A stretch of DNA of 64,000 nucleotides from Glycomyces sp. TRM65418 (GCF_019710475.1 NZ_JAJFAX010000016.1:1-64000), one strand, 5' to 3'. Shown: positions 36,107-44,693, counted from the first letter of the stretch. The notes: a model not told the origin generated them from the sequence alone. Numbers and translations: made by a program.

Positions 36107-36876
36107 CCGCGATCGAGATCCCTCCGGCCCGCCGACCGGGGCCGCGCGCCTGGGCCGAGCTCATCCTGGCCGAGGGGAAGATGGTCGTCCGCGACACCGC
36201 GGGCCTGCTCATCCCGCTCGGCATGCCCCTGCTCATCCTCGTGATGAACGGACTCGGCTCAGCGGGAGCGACCACCGCGGACGGCGTGAGCGTCTTCGAG
36301 CGGTACGTCATGCCCGTGGTGTTCACCATCGTGATCGCCACGGTCGGCGTGGTGAACATGCCGAGCTTCCTCGCCTACTACCGCCGCTCGCACGTGCTGC
36401 GCCGCCTCGCGGTCACCCCGGCGAACCCCGGCATGATCCTGGCGGCGCAACTCGTCGTCAGCCTCATCCAGTCGGCGGTCGGCGTCGCGATCGGCATGGC
36501 CGCGGCGATGCTGTTCTTCGACGTAGGCGTGCCCGAGCGGGCCGGGACCGCGCTGGCCGTGTTCGCTCTGGCGGCGTTGACGATGTACGCGATCGGCATG
36601 CTCGTCGCCGCCATCGCGCCCACCGGCAACGCCGCCGTCGCGATCGGGCTGGCGCTGTTCTTCGCGCTCGGCGCGACCGGCGGCATGTTCGGACCCACCG
36701 AGAACCTGCCGGAGCCGCTGGCGCGGATCGGCGAGGCCCTGCCGTTCGGCGCCGCGGTCCAGGCCGTGGGCCGGGCCTGGGCCGGCGCGGACCAGAACCC
36801 GGCGCACCTCCTCGCACTGGCCGCCGCCGCGGTGCTGAGCACGGCGGTCGCCGTCAAGTGCTTCCGCTGGGAGTGA
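36103..36876 (+). CDS. ABC-2 type exporter permease
   Basis: 257 residues with six hydrophobic segments in the ABC2 membrane arrangement and the central LRRLAVTPANPGMIL element before the third helix. It forms a drug or lipid exporter with the ATPase upstream. With the divergent two-component system it makes a detoxification module similar in layout to those against linearmycin or other membrane-active compounds. The actual substrate is unknown. Confidence 0.9.
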   Translation: MTAIEIPPARRPGPRAWAELILAEGKMVVRDTAGLLIPLGMPLLILVMNGLGSAGATTADGVSVFERYVMPVVFTIVIATVGVVNMPSFLAYYRRSHVLRRLAVTPANPGMILAAQLVVSLIQSAVGVAIGMAAAMLFFDVGVPERAGTALAVFALAALTMYAIGMLVAAIAPTGNAAVAIGLALFFALGATGGMFGPTENLPEPLARIGEALPFGAAVQAVGRAWAGADQNPAHLLALAAAAVLSTAVAVKCFRWE

Positions 36877-36897
36877 CTCCGGCACTCGAGGCTCCCT

Positions 36898-36928
36898 GCG
36901 GACGCGGGCCGGTCACCGCCGCGTCCGC
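36898..36928. terminator. Bidirectional terminator overlapping the vanY 3' end
   Basis: GCGGACGCGG at 36898-36907 pairs exactly with 36919-36928. The right arm lies inside the last codons of vanY. Confidence 0.65.
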
Positions 36929-37527
36929 GGGTCCTCGCCGGGGTCGGCGTACATGGGCGGGCAGCCGTGCTCGATCGCTTCGGGGCGCAGTTCGAAATGC
37001 CAGGGCTCGTTGCGGTAGATCCGGCACAGCCCGTAAGCGGCGCCGTGCTCGGACAGCCACGCCGCGGCCTCGGGAGGCCCGATGTCGACGGCGTCCCCCG
37101 CGACGTGGGCGGACGTCTCCGGTGTGGACACCCACCGCGCGGCCGCCGCCTCGGACCCGTAGCGGGCGACCGCTTCGCGGCGAAGTTGACGCTGGTACTC
37201 GGGGGAGCGCCAGCCGCTGTTCACGGTGAAGGCCACCCCGTGGGCGGCGGCGTCCGCGGCCGCCCGGCGCAGGGCGGCCAGGAGCGCCGGATCGAGGTTG
37301 GCCACACCCGGGACGGCCTCGTCGAAGACGCGGGTGCGGTAGGGGACGGCGCCGTCGGCCACGCCGAGGGAGCCGCGGTCGCGGATGCGGAGCAGCCGGT
37401 AGCCGAGGGCCTCCGCGACCGCCGCGACGACGCGCAGCAGGAGGGCGGCGAGGCGTCGGCGGATCCTGCGTGCCGTGGTCGCGACGATCCGGGGGGCCAG
37501 GGTCGGCGCTGATGCCGTTCGACTCAT
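36913..37527 (-). CDS. vanY: D-Ala-D-Ala carboxypeptidase VanY-like (M15B)
   Basis: 204 residues from ATG at 37527. An N-terminal hydrophobic helix (about 25-45) anchors or exports it. The M15 zinc site is complete: H141 and D148 in SAHVAGDAVDIG, catalytic E174 and zinc ligand H177 in EPWHFEL, with SGWRSPEYQ as substrate-binding block. It removes the terminal D-Ala from pentapeptide precursors, lowering the number of glycopeptide targets that escape VanX. It is divergent from vanR across an 87-bp gap that holds a copy of the putative VanR box. Confidence 0.9.
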   Translation of the reverse strand: MSRTASAPTLAPRIVATTARRIRRRLAALLLRVVAAVAEALGYRLLRIRDRGSLGVADGAVPYRTRVFDEAVPGVANLDPALLAALRRAAADAAAHGVAFTVNSGWRSPEYQRQLRREAVARYGSEAAAARWVSTPETSAHVAGDAVDIGPPEAAAWLSEHGAAYGLCRIYRNEPWHFELRPEAIEHGCPPMYADPGEDPRTRR

Positions 37528-37543
37528 GCCGCCATTCAAGGCG
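37525..37543 (-). promoter_or_regulatory. Conserved start-proximal block of vanY
   Basis: CGCCTTGAATGGCGGCATG, read toward vanY, differs by one base and one deletion from the 20-nt block before vanH and before the murF leader. It includes the start codon and may carry the ribosome site (GGCGG) or a 5' mRNA element. Confidence 0.6.
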
Positions 37544-37559
37544 GCGCGGCGTTGTCGGC

Positions 37560-37589
37560 CCGTATCCGGTTTTCCATATGCCGGCGATA
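37560..37589. promoter_or_regulatory. Putative VanR box, vanY/vanR copy
   Basis: Read toward vanY, this 30-bp element begins TATCGCCGGCATATGGAAAA and matches the vanH copy at 25 of 30 positions. It sits in the divergent gap, so it can serve both vanY and vanR. Confidence 0.75.
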
Positions 37590-37601
37590 TGCCCCGGCTC
37601 C

Positions 37602-37607
37602 TAGGAT
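37602..37607 (+). promoter_or_regulatory. vanR -10 element, leaderless transcript
   Basis: TAGGAT lies 7 nt before the vanR ATG, which implies a leaderless or nearly leaderless mRNA. No ribosome site precedes the start. The -35 region would overlap the VanR box. Confidence 0.6.
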
Positions 37608-37614
37608 CGAGCGC

Positions 37615-38310
37615 ATGCGTGTACTGGTCGTCGAAGACGAGCCCTATATGGCCGAGGCCATCCGCGACGGCCTGCGCCTGGAGGCGATCGCGGCCGACAT
37701 CGCCGGCGACGGCGACACCGCCTTGGAGCTGCTGAGCGTCAACGCCTACGACATCGCCGTCCTCGACCGCGACATCCCCGGGCCCACCGGCGACGAGGTC
37801 GCCGAACGGATCGTCGCCTCCGGCGGCGGCATGCCCATCCTCATGCTCACGGCCGCCGACCGGCTCGACGACAAGGCCTCCGGATTCGAGCTCGGCGCCG
37901 ACGACTACCTCACGAAGCCCTTCGCGCTCCGGGAACTCGTGCTCAGGCTCAGAGCCCTCGACCGCAGGCGCGCGCACCACCGGCCGCCCGTGCGCGAGAT
38001 CGCGGGGCTGCGGCTGGACCCGTTCCGCCGGGAGGTCTACCGGGACGGCCGCTACGTCGCGCTGACCAGGAAGCAGTTCGCCGTGCTCGAGGTCCTCGTC
38101 GCCGCCGAAGGCGGTGTCATCAGCGCCGAGGAACTGCTGGAGCGGGCGTGGGACGAGAACGCCGATCCGTTCACCAACGCCGTGCGGATCACCGTCTCGG
38201 CCCTGCGCAAACGGCTCGGCGAACCCTGGCTGATCGCCACGGTCCCCGGTGTCGGCTACCGCATCGACACCGGAGCGGACGGCGAGGCGGGGGGAGGCGG
38301 ACGTGGATAG
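37615..38310 (+). CDS. vanR: OmpR-family response regulator VanR
   Basis: 231 residues. ATG at 37615 starts directly at the receiver domain (MRVLVVEDEP). Phosphoacceptor D51 lies in AVLDRDIPG, the switch Lys in YLTKPFALREL. The winged-helix domain ends with WDENADPFTNAVRITVSALR and the closing GVGYRIDTG. It is the activator of the resistance genes. It overlaps vanS by 8 bp, so the two are translationally coupled. Confidence 0.93.
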   Translation: MRVLVVEDEPYMAEAIRDGLRLEAIAADIAGDGDTALELLSVNAYDIAVLDRDIPGPTGDEVAERIVASGGGMPILMLTAADRLDDKASGFELGADDYLTKPFALRELVLRLRALDRRRAHHRPPVREIAGLRLDPFRREVYRDGRYVALTRKQFAVLEVLVAAEGGVISAEELLERAWDENADPFTNAVRITVSALRKRLGEPWLIATVPGVGYRIDTGADGEAGGGGRG

Positions 38311-39439
38311 GGCGCCCGGACGGAGCGCCCGCTTCCGACTCACCCTCAGCTACGCCGGATTCCTCATGCTCGCTGGCGCCATGCTGCTCGCGGTCGTGTG
38401 GGTGTTCCTGCTGCGGTACGTGCCGGAGGAGGCGATCACGGTCCGCGGCGAGGTGCGCGCGGGAGGCATGCGGGGCCCCGGGATCTTCGCTCCCGGCCGG
38501 TACGACCTCTGGCGCGCGTTCTTTCCGTGGGCGGGCGCCGCCTTGGGGCTGCTCCTGGTGCTCGGCCTGGCAGGCGGGTGGTTCCTCGCCGGGCGCATGC
38601 TCGCGCCCCTGCACCGCATCGCCGACGCCGCCCGTCTGGTCGCGGACGGATCGCTCTCCCACCGGGTCCGGTTGGAAGGCCGCCAGGACGAGTTCCGCGA
38701 ACTCGCCGACGCCTTCGACGACATGCTCGCGCGGCTCGAGGCGCACATCGCCGAACAGCGGCGGTTCGCCGCCAACGCCTCCCACGAACTGCGCACGCCC
38801 CTCGCGATCACGCAGACGCTGCTCGAAGTCGCCCGCACCGACCCGGCCCGGGCCAACGGCGAACTCGTCGAACAGCTCTACGCCGTCAACACCCGAGCGA
38901 TCGACCTCACCGAAGCGCTGCTCCTGCTCACCCGTGCCGAGCAGCGTACCTTCACGCGCGAGGCCGTCGACCTGTCCCTCATCGCGGAAGAGGCCGCAGA
39001 GACGCTGCTGCCGCTCGCGGAGCGGCGCGGCGTCACCCTCCGGACCTCGGGCGACGTCGCGCCGACCGTCGGCTCATACGCGCTCCTGCTGCAGATGGCC
39101 ACGAACCTGATGCACAACGCCATCGTCCACAATCGCCCCGAAGGCGGCACCGTGCGGGTCGACACCGCCGCCGGGCCCGAGTCGGTCGCGCTCACCGTCG
39201 AGAACACCGGCGAGCAGCTCAAACCGCAGCTGGTCGCGACGCTCACCGAACCGTTCCAGCGCGGCACCAGGCGCATCCGCGCCGAGCACGCCGGTGTCGG
39301 GCTCGGCCTGGCGATCGTCAAGAGCATCGTCCAAGCGCATGACGGCACCCTCTCGGTCGTGCCCGGGGACGAAGGCGGGCTCCGCGTCACGGTCCGTCTG
39401 CCCGCCGTCGACGCGGCTCCCCGCGAACCGGCCCGTTGA
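38303..39439 (+). CDS. vanS: Sensor histidine kinase VanS
   Basis: 378 residues from GTG at 38303, with GGGGAGG upstream. Two membrane segments (about 15-38 and 75-97) bracket a short extracytoplasmic loop of about 37 residues, the compact layout of actinobacterial VanS proteins, which bind or sense glycopeptides directly or via the wall. HAMP, HisKA (RRFAANASHELRTPLAITQT, H161), N-box NLMHNAIVHN and G-box GVGLGLAIVKSI follow. It phosphorylates VanR. Confidence 0.92.
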   Translation: MDRAPGRSARFRLTLSYAGFLMLAGAMLLAVVWVFLLRYVPEEAITVRGEVRAGGMRGPGIFAPGRYDLWRAFFPWAGAALGLLLVLGLAGGWFLAGRMLAPLHRIADAARLVADGSLSHRVRLEGRQDEFRELADAFDDMLARLEAHIAEQRRFAANASHELRTPLAITQTLLEVARTDPARANGELVEQLYAVNTRAIDLTEALLLLTRAEQRTFTREAVDLSLIAEEAAETLLPLAERRGVTLRTSGDVAPTVGSYALLLQMATNLMHNAIVHNRPEGGTVRVDTAAGPESVALTVENTGEQLKPQLVATLTEPFQRGTRRIRAEHAGVGLGLAIVKSIVQAHDGTLSVVPGDEGGLRVTVRLPAVDAAPREPAR

Positions 39440-39450
39440 GTCGCGCAGGA

Positions 39451-39469
39451 ACCGGGACGACGTCCCGGT
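39451..39469. terminator. Terminator between vanS and vanX
   Basis: ACCGGGAC-GAC-GTCCCGGT, exact 8-bp arms, in the convergent gap. Confidence 0.7.
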
Positions 39470-39566
39470 CTGGTCGAGGTGGCCGAGCCGCCGGTGGAAC
39501 GCGTGCGCGTCGCACCGGCGGCCGGCGTCGGCGGCGTGGAGCGGCCGGATCCGCATCCCCGCGCCC

Positions 39567-40175
39567 TTAAACGACGGGGACATCGAAGTACGTGTCCGGA
39601 TAGGGTTCGTCCCGCAGCGTGTAGTGCCACCACTCGCATTCGTACGCGACGAAGCCGCAGTCCTCCATGATGGACCGCAGGCGCCGGCGATGGTCCGCTT
39701 CGACCTGTGTGACGCCTGCCGCCCCGTGGTGCGAGACCGCGTCCATGAGATCGTGCCCGCCGCCCATGGCGGCGAGCGCCCCGGTGTCCAGGTGATACAG
39801 CGTCAGGTCGACGGTGCTGCCCCGGCTGTGGCCCGACTTCGCGGCCACATAGCCGCGCGCGACCATCTCGGAGCGGTCGATGTTCGGATGGTGCCGCGGC
39901 TTCGTCCGGCCGTCCTCCGGCTGCGCGGCCCAGCGAAGGAAGGCGTCCACGGCTCGCTGCGGTCGGTAACCGTCCCACAGCAGCAGGCCGAAGCCGTGGG
40001 AGGCGGCCTTCTCCTGCGCGCTCGCCAGAGCCGCGCACAGGGCGCTCGTCCCCATGATCCGGTTCGCCAGATAGCCCTCCACCGGCCTGCCCGTGAAGTT
40101 GTCCGCGGTGGCGTACTTGGCGTCCCACCGCACGCCGGGCACGAGCTCGTCCACGTAGACGAGGGCGTCGCTCAT
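39567..40175 (-). CDS. vanX: D-Ala-D-Ala dipeptidase VanX
   Basis: 202 residues, the canonical VanX length. The M15D active site is complete and falls on the same numbers as enterococcal VanX: H116 and D123 in SGHSRGSTVDL, E181 and H184 in CEWWH, and R71 in DGYRPQRA. It hydrolyses D-Ala-D-Ala in the cytoplasm so that only the depsipeptide feeds wall synthesis. ATG at 40175 overlaps the vanA stop as ATGA. Last gene of vanHAX. Confidence 0.95.
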   Translation of the reverse strand: MSDALVYVDELVPGVRWDAKYATADNFTGRPVEGYLANRIMGTSALCAALASAQEKAASHGFGLLLWDGYRPQRAVDAFLRWAAQPEDGRTKPRHHPNIDRSEMVARGYVAAKSGHSRGSTVDLTLYHLDTGALAAMGGGHDLMDAVSHHGAAGVTQVEADHRRRLRSIMEDCGFVAYECEWWHYTLRDEPYPDTYFDVPVV

Positions 40176-41212
40176 CGCATCGTCCCCGTCAGCGCCGACG
40201 ACACCAGCAGGTCGATCACCTCGGCGAGCGGCAGGCCCGCGGCCGCCATCATTCTCGGATAGCGGCTGTACGAGGTCAGGCCCGGCATCGTGTTGACCTC
40301 GTTGAGGACCACGGTGCCGTCCTCCTTGAGGAACATGTCCACCCGCGCCAGGCCCCGGCACCCCAGCGCGCGGTACACGGCCTCGGCCGCCTCCTGGACG
40401 CGCGAGCGCGCCGCCGCGGGAACATCGGCGGGGACGATGGCGATCGAGTTCTCGGAGCCGCGCTCGGGCGCCTCCTCCTGGTGGATCCTGAAGAAGCCGT
40501 GCGAGAGCGCGATGCGATCGGCTTCGCCCGTGATGAGATCCCGGCCGCTTCCCAGGACGGCGCAGCCGATCTCACTGCCGGCGACGGCCTCCTCGATCAG
40601 CACCTTCGCATCGTACTGCCGCGCGTTCGCCACCGCATCCGCCAGTTCCTCCTTTCGGGACACCTTGCCGACGCCGAAGGACGATCCCGATCGGGCCGGC
40701 TTCACGAAGACGGGATAGGCGATCTCGTCGGGGTCGACGGTCTCGTCCGCGGCGACGATCCGGAATTCCGGCGTGGGGACGCCCGCGCTGCGAACGACGG
40801 TGTAGGCGAGGGACTTGTCCATGCACAGCGCGGAGCTCGGCACGTCGCAGCCGACGTAGGGGATGCCGGAGAGCTCCAGGAGGCCCTGCACCGCGCCGTC
40901 CTCCCCGAGCCGGCCGTGCAGGACCGGCAGGACGAGGTCCAGCCTGATCGTCTCGTACTTCCCCTCGTCGAGGACGAGCAGGCCGTGCACGGTGCGGTCC
41001 GGTGCGAGCACGGCAGGGCGGTGGTCATCGTCCTCCCAGCCCTCGCCGGGGCCGTCGCAGAGCTTCCAGGCGCCGCTCCTCGTGATGCCGATGTAGATCG
41101 GCTCGTACCGCTCGGCATCGAGGTGGCGGGCGACCTCTCGAGCGGATTTGACCGAGACGGGGTGCTCTTCGGAGACGCCCCCGAAGAGCACGCCGATCTG
41201 CAACTTAGCCAT
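40172..41212 (-). CDS. vanA: D-alanine-D-lactate ligase VanA-like
   Basis: 346 residues, an ATP-grasp ligase. It matches the VanA/VanB group along its length: IPYVGCDVPSSALCMDKSLA, KPARSGSSFGVGKV, LIEEAVAGSEIGCAVLG, the omega-loop HGFFRIHQEEAPERGSENS and VLNEVNTMPGLTSYSRYPRM. The His in HGFF corresponds to the position that favours D-lactate over D-alanine. It makes D-Ala-D-Lac in the cytoplasm. Overlaps vanH by 8 bp. Confidence 0.95.
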   Translation of the reverse strand: MAKLQIGVLFGGVSEEHPVSVKSAREVARHLDAERYEPIYIGITRSGAWKLCDGPGEGWEDDDHRPAVLAPDRTVHGLLVLDEGKYETIRLDLVLPVLHGRLGEDGAVQGLLELSGIPYVGCDVPSSALCMDKSLAYTVVRSAGVPTPEFRIVAADETVDPDEIAYPVFVKPARSGSSFGVGKVSRKEELADAVANARQYDAKVLIEEAVAGSEIGCAVLGSGRDLITGEADRIALSHGFFRIHQEEAPERGSENSIAIVPADVPAAARSRVQEAAEAVYRALGCRGLARVDMFLKEDGTVVLNEVNTMPGLTSYSRYPRMMAAAGLPLAEVIDLLVSSALTGTMR

Positions 41213-42233
41213 GCCGGTTCCTGCTTTCGAATTCGAGACAGTTGGCGATCGAGTGCTCGACCGTGTCGCTCAGGGCGCGGTCGGTGTAGTAGGCGGTGTG
41301 CGGGCTGATGACCACGTTCGGCAGCTCCTGCAGCCGCAGCAGCGCCTTGCTCTCGACGGGCCGGTTCCTGCAGTCGGTGTAGAACACGCCCTCTTCGCCT
41401 TCGACGACGTCCAGGGCGGCCCCGCCCAGCCTGCCGCTCTCCACGGCCGGCACCAGGGCCTCGGTGTCGACGAGCGCGCCGCGTCCGGTGTTGACGATGA
41501 CGGCGCCGGGCTTCATCCGCTCGATCCGCCGGCGGTCCAGGAGGTGGTAGGTGCCCGCGTTCAGCGGCGTGTGGAGCGTGACGACGTCACTGCGCTGCAG
41601 CAGCGCATCGAGCGGCACGTAGTCGGCGGTGGTCTTGGCGTTCCTGTCGTGGGCCAGGATCCGGCAGCCGAAGCCGCGCAGCCGGTCCATGACCGCGGCC
41701 CCGATGCGCCCGGTGCCGACCACGCCGACGGTCAAGTCGCGCAGTTCCCTGCCGCGCCTGTCGTTCAGCCGGTAATCGTGGACGTCGGCGCGGCGGACGG
41801 TGGTCTTCGCGTCGCGGATCGCCATCAGCATCAGCATCAGGGTGTAGTCGGCCACGCTGTCGGGTGAGTACGCGACGGTCCCGACGGTGATGCCGATGCT
41901 CGCCGCGTACGGCACGTTGATGTGGTCGCAGCCGATGCTCCTCGTCGAGACGTATCGCACGCCGACGCGGCCGAGCTCGCGAAGCACGGCGCTCGTGATC
42001 CGGGTCTTGTGGCCGACGCTGATGCATCGGTTTCCGGACGCCAGTGCGGCGTTCGCTTCGGCGACGCCGGCCTCGGTGATGCGGGGCGTCACCCCGAAGC
42101 GGGGCGCCATCTCCCGGAACAGGGCGGCCTCGTCCTCCTCGCATCCGTACACGGTGATCCCCACGGCTGCGGACGGGGAAGGCGGCGACGGGGCACGGCC
42201 GGCCGCTGTGAGCGCTGGTTCGTTGTCGGACAT
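41205..42233 (-). CDS. vanH: D-lactate dehydrogenase VanH
   Basis: 342 residues of the D-2-hydroxyacid dehydrogenase family. NAD-binding motif GVVGTGRIG, substrate Arg in [10 protein letters not shown], and catalytic His in [11 protein letters not shown]. The N terminus carries about 20 extra residues rich in Ala, Pro and Ser compared with enterococcal VanH. It reduces pyruvate to D-lactate, the VanA substrate. First gene of vanHAX, behind the conserved 20-nt block and a 30-bp box. Confidence 0.95.
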   Translation of the reverse strand: MSDNEPALTAAGRAPSPPSPSAAVGITVYGCEEDEAALFREMAPRFGVTPRITEAGVAEANAALASGNRCISVGHKTRITSAVLRELGRVGVRYVSTRSIGCDHINVPYAASIGITVGTVAYSPDSVADYTLMLMLMAIRDAKTTVRRADVHDYRLNDRRGRELRDLTVGVVGTGRIGAAVMDRLRGFGCRILAHDRNAKTTADYVPLDALLQRSDVVTLHTPLNAGTYHLLDRRRIERMKPGAVIVNTGRGALVDTEALVPAVESGRLGGAALDVVEGEEGVFYTDCRNRPVESKALLRLQELPNVVISPHTAYYTDRALSDTVEHSIANCLEFESRNRHG

Positions 42234-42250
42234 GCCGCCCAGTCAAGGCG
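42231..42250 (-). promoter_or_regulatory. Conserved start-proximal block of vanH
   Basis: CGCCTTGACTGGGCGGCATG, read toward vanH, is identical over 20 nt to the block before the murF leader ORF. It includes the vanH start codon. There is no separate strong ribosome site. Confidence 0.7.
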
Positions 42251-42266
42251 TCCCGCCGTTGTGAGG

Positions 42267-42296
42267 GCGTATGCGCTTTTCGATATGCCGACGATA
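42267..42296 (-). promoter_or_regulatory. Putative VanR box, vanH copy
   Basis: Read toward vanH, this 30-bp element begins TATCGTCGGCATATCGAAAA and ends GCGCATACGC. The ATCG half-motif repeats at an 11-bp interval, as expected for an OmpR-family dimer. Confidence 0.8.
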
Positions 42297-42333
42297 AGCT
42301 ACCGTCCGGTGATATCCGGGCCGCCTTCGCGCC

Positions 42334-42363
42334 TATCGTCGCCGTATCGAAAAACGCATACGC
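42334..42363 (+). promoter_or_regulatory. Putative VanR box, murF copy
   Basis: Begins TATCGTCGCCGTATCGAAAA and ends ACGCATACGC. It matches the vanH copy at 27 of 30 positions in the opposite orientation, so the vanH and murF units diverge from paired boxes. Confidence 0.8.
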
Positions 42364-42379
42364 GACGGCAACACCGCGG

Positions 42380-42399
42380 CGCCTTGACTGGGCGGCATG
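42380..42399 (+). promoter_or_regulatory. Conserved start-proximal block of the murF leader
   Basis: Identical over 20 nt to the vanH block and ends with the ATG of the 28-codon ORF. Confidence 0.7.
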
Positions 42400-42483
42400 A
42401 CCTATCGCAGCAACACCTTCGACGGCCGCCGCCGCGACCGAGCCGCCACCGGCCTCACCGACTCCCGGGCGGTCCGATCATGA
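42397..42483 (+). CDS. 28-codon leader ORF of the murF transcript
   Basis: The ATG at 42397 sits at the end of the conserved VanR-regulated block, exactly where the vanH and vanY starts sit in their copies. The ORF encodes 28 residues, Arg-rich, starting [10 protein letters not shown] and ending DSRAVRS. Its TGA overlaps the murF ATG (ATGA), so it would couple translation of murF. It may be only a coupling leader or a duplicated gene start that has decayed. No known family. Confidence 0.6.
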   Translation: MTYRSNTFDGRRRDRAATGLTDSRAVRS

Positions 42484-43823
42484 TCCCGCTCGGCATCGGC
42501 GAGATCGCCGCGATCACCGGCGGCACGGTCAAAGGCGACGGCACCGTCATGGTCACCGCGCCCGCGGTGCTCGACGGCCGGGAAGCCGAGCCCGGCGGTC
42601 TCTTCGTCGCCTTCGACGGCGAGCACGTGGACGGCCACGACTACGCCGACCAGGCGGGCCGGGCCGGAGCGGCGGCCGTGCTCGGATCGCGGCCCACCTC
42701 GCTGCCCACCGTCGTGGTCGAGGACGCCCAGACCGCGCTGCAGTCGCTCGCCGCCGACGTCGTGGCCCGGCTGCGCGGTCGGCTCCACGTCGTCGGAGTG
42801 ACCGGTTCGCAGGGCAAGACCGGCACCAAGGACCTGCTGGGCGCCGTGCTGTCGAGCGCCGCGCCGACGATCGCCGCGATCGGCTCGCGGAACAACGAAC
42901 TCGGCGTCCCGACCACCATGCTGCGCGCCGACGCCGACACCCGGTTCCTCGCACTCGAACTGGGCGCCCGCCGCGTCGGCGACATCGCCGCGCTCACCGA
43001 CCTGGTCGCACCCGACACCGCCGTCGTGCTCAACGTCGGGCAGGCCCACCTCAGCCACTTCGGGTCGCGGGCGGCCATCGCCGAGGCCAAGGGCGAGCTC
43101 GTGGCGGGCCTGGCGCCCGGCGGCACCGCCGTCCTCAACGCCGACGATCCCCGAGTGGTCGCCATGCGCGCGCTCACCGACGGCCCGGTGCTGACCTTCG
43201 GCCGGGCGGCGCACGCCGACGTGCGTGTGCTCGATCTGCGCGTGGACCGGCTCGGGCGCCCGACCTTCACGCTGCGGACGGCCGAGACCTCGGTGCCCGT
43301 CACCCTGCCGCTCGTGGGCGCCCACCAGGCGTGCAACGCGGCGGCCGCCGCAGCGGCGGGTCTGGCGGCCGGCGTGCCCCTCGAAGCGGCCGCGACGGCC
43401 CTGGCCTCCGCTTCACTCTCGAAGTGGCGCATGGAATTGCGCCCCCTCGAGAGCGGCGTGACGCTGCTCGACGACTCCTACAACGCCAACCCGGACTCGG
43501 CCCGCGCCGCCCTGGACGCGCTGGCGACGATCGAAGGCGGGCGGCGCATCGCCGTCCTCGGCGCGATGGCCGAACTCGGCGACGCGAGCGAGGCCGAGCA
43601 CCGCGCGATCGGGGCGTACGCCGGTTCCCGGGCCGACGTGGTGGTCGCGGTCGGCGAGACCGCGCGGCCGATCGCCGAGGGCGCGGGAGCCCGATCGGTG
43701 GCGTTGGAGGACAACGACACCGCCGCCGAATGGCTGCGCGGCCACCTGGCCGCCGGCGATGTGGTGCTCGTCAAGGCCTCCCGCGAAGCCCGGCTCGACG
43801 CGGTCGCCGCCGCGCTCACGTAG
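42480..43823 (+). CDS. murF: UDP-MurNAc-tripeptide-D-Ala-D-X ligase (second MurF)
   Basis: 447 residues. The Mur-ligase domains are present: N-terminal substrate domain, central ATPase with [15 protein letters not shown] and [19 protein letters not shown], and C-terminal domain with [18 protein letters not shown]. MurF adds the terminal dipeptide to UDP-MurNAc-tripeptide. A copy under the van promoter elements is known from glycopeptide-producing and resistant actinomycetes and probably favours D-Ala-D-Lac. The housekeeping murF should be elsewhere in a division/wall cluster. Confidence 0.92.
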   Translation: MIPLGIGEIAAITGGTVKGDGTVMVTAPAVLDGREAEPGGLFVAFDGEHVDGHDYADQAGRAGAAAVLGSRPTSLPTVVVEDAQTALQSLAADVVARLRGRLHVVGVTGSQGKTGTKDLLGAVLSSAAPTIAAIGSRNNELGVPTTMLRADADTRFLALELGARRVGDIAALTDLVAPDTAVVLNVGQAHLSHFGSRAAIAEAKGELVAGLAPGGTAVLNADDPRVVAMRALTDGPVLTFGRAAHADVRVLDLRVDRLGRPTFTLRTAETSVPVTLPLVGAHQACNAAAAAAAGLAAGVPLEAAATALASASLSKWRMELRPLESGVTLLDDSYNANPDSARAALDALATIEGGRRIAVLGAMAELGDASEAEHRAIGAYAGSRADVVVAVGETARPIAEGAGARSVALEDNDTAAEWLRGHLAAGDVVLVKASREARLDAVAAALT

Positions 43824-43838
43824 CCCGCGAAGCGCCGG

Positions 43839-44693
43839 TCAAGCGGGATTGACCGCGGTGACGAGCCATACCGCGGCCGGCAGGCGGACGGCGCCGCCGA
43901 CGAGGTGGCGGCGGAGTTCGTCGCGGACCTCCTCCACGACGGACTCCCAGCCGTCGACGCCGATACGGGGCACGAGCTGCTCTTCGGCGAGGCGGCCGGT
44001 GCGGCCGTTCAAGATCATCGTGAGCCGTTCCTCGACGCCGTCGGCGCCGTCGAAACCGAAGTCGCACACGAAGTCGAACGCGTCGATCCGGGTCCGGCCC
44101 CACCCGGACGCGGCGAGCAGCGACTCGAGCCGGCCGGCGTCGGCGAACGCGGTGGGGCCCGGCGCTCCGGGCTCCGGCGGCTCGGGCGCCGGGTCGAGAC
44201 GCGCCGCGAGGACGTCCGTCCCCAGGCTGAAGATCGGGTTCTCCGCTTCGCTTCGCCAGCAGGCGAACACGAGCCGCGCGCCGGGAGCGGCGGCGCGTCG
44301 GAGGTTCGCGAACGCGGCCTCCGGGTCCTCGAAGAACATGACGCCGAACCGCGACACGACCCGGTCGAACGGGGGGCCCGGGACCGCGTCGACCAGGTCG
44401 GCGGTCTGCGCGTCGGCGACCACCACAGTCGCCCCGGGGACTCGCCGGCGCGCGGCGGCGGCCATGCCCTCGGCGATGTCGATCCCGACGACCTCGGCCC
44501 CCGCGGCGGCGTGCTTCGCGAGGAGCGTCCCGCTCCCGCAGCCCACGTCGAGCACCCGGTGCCCGGCCCGCGGGTCGGACCGTTCGAGGATCGCCGCCGT
44601 CACCGGCGCGAGCACGGCGTCGTAGACCGCCTCGTTCTCCACCCAGCCGTCGGCCGCATCGGACCAGTTCTGCCGCATCGATTCGTTCGCCAC
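43839..44693 (-). CDS. Class I SAM-dependent methyltransferase
   Basis: 284 residues from GTG 44693, with an internal ATG five codons later as alternative. SAM-binding motif I is VLDVGCGSGTLL, the acidic end of strand 2 is VVGIDIAEGM, and motif II is FDRVVSRFGVMFF. The sequence resembles UbiE-like small-molecule methyltransferases. It ends 15 nt from the convergent murF stop codon. The substrate is unknown and a link to glycopeptide resistance is not implied. Confidence 0.85.
   Translation of the reverse strand: MANESMRQNWSDAADGWVENEAVYDAVLAPVTAAILERSDPRAGHRVLDVGCGSGTLLAKHAAAGAEVVGIDIAEGMAAAARRRVPGATVVVADAQTADLVDAVPGPPFDRVVSRFGVMFFEDPEAAFANLRRAAAPGARLVFACWRSEAENPIFSLGTDVLAARLDPAPEPPEPGAPGPTAFADAGRLESLLAASGWGRTRIDAFDFVCDFGFDGADGVEERLTMILNGRTGRLAEEQLVPRIGVDGWESVVEEVRDELRRHLVGGAVRLPAAVWLVTAVNPA

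Noticed and set aside
36913..43823. Mobile-element origin of the van locus
   Set aside because: No transposase, integrase, flanking repeats or base-composition shift is visible. The GC bias and codon use match the surroundings.
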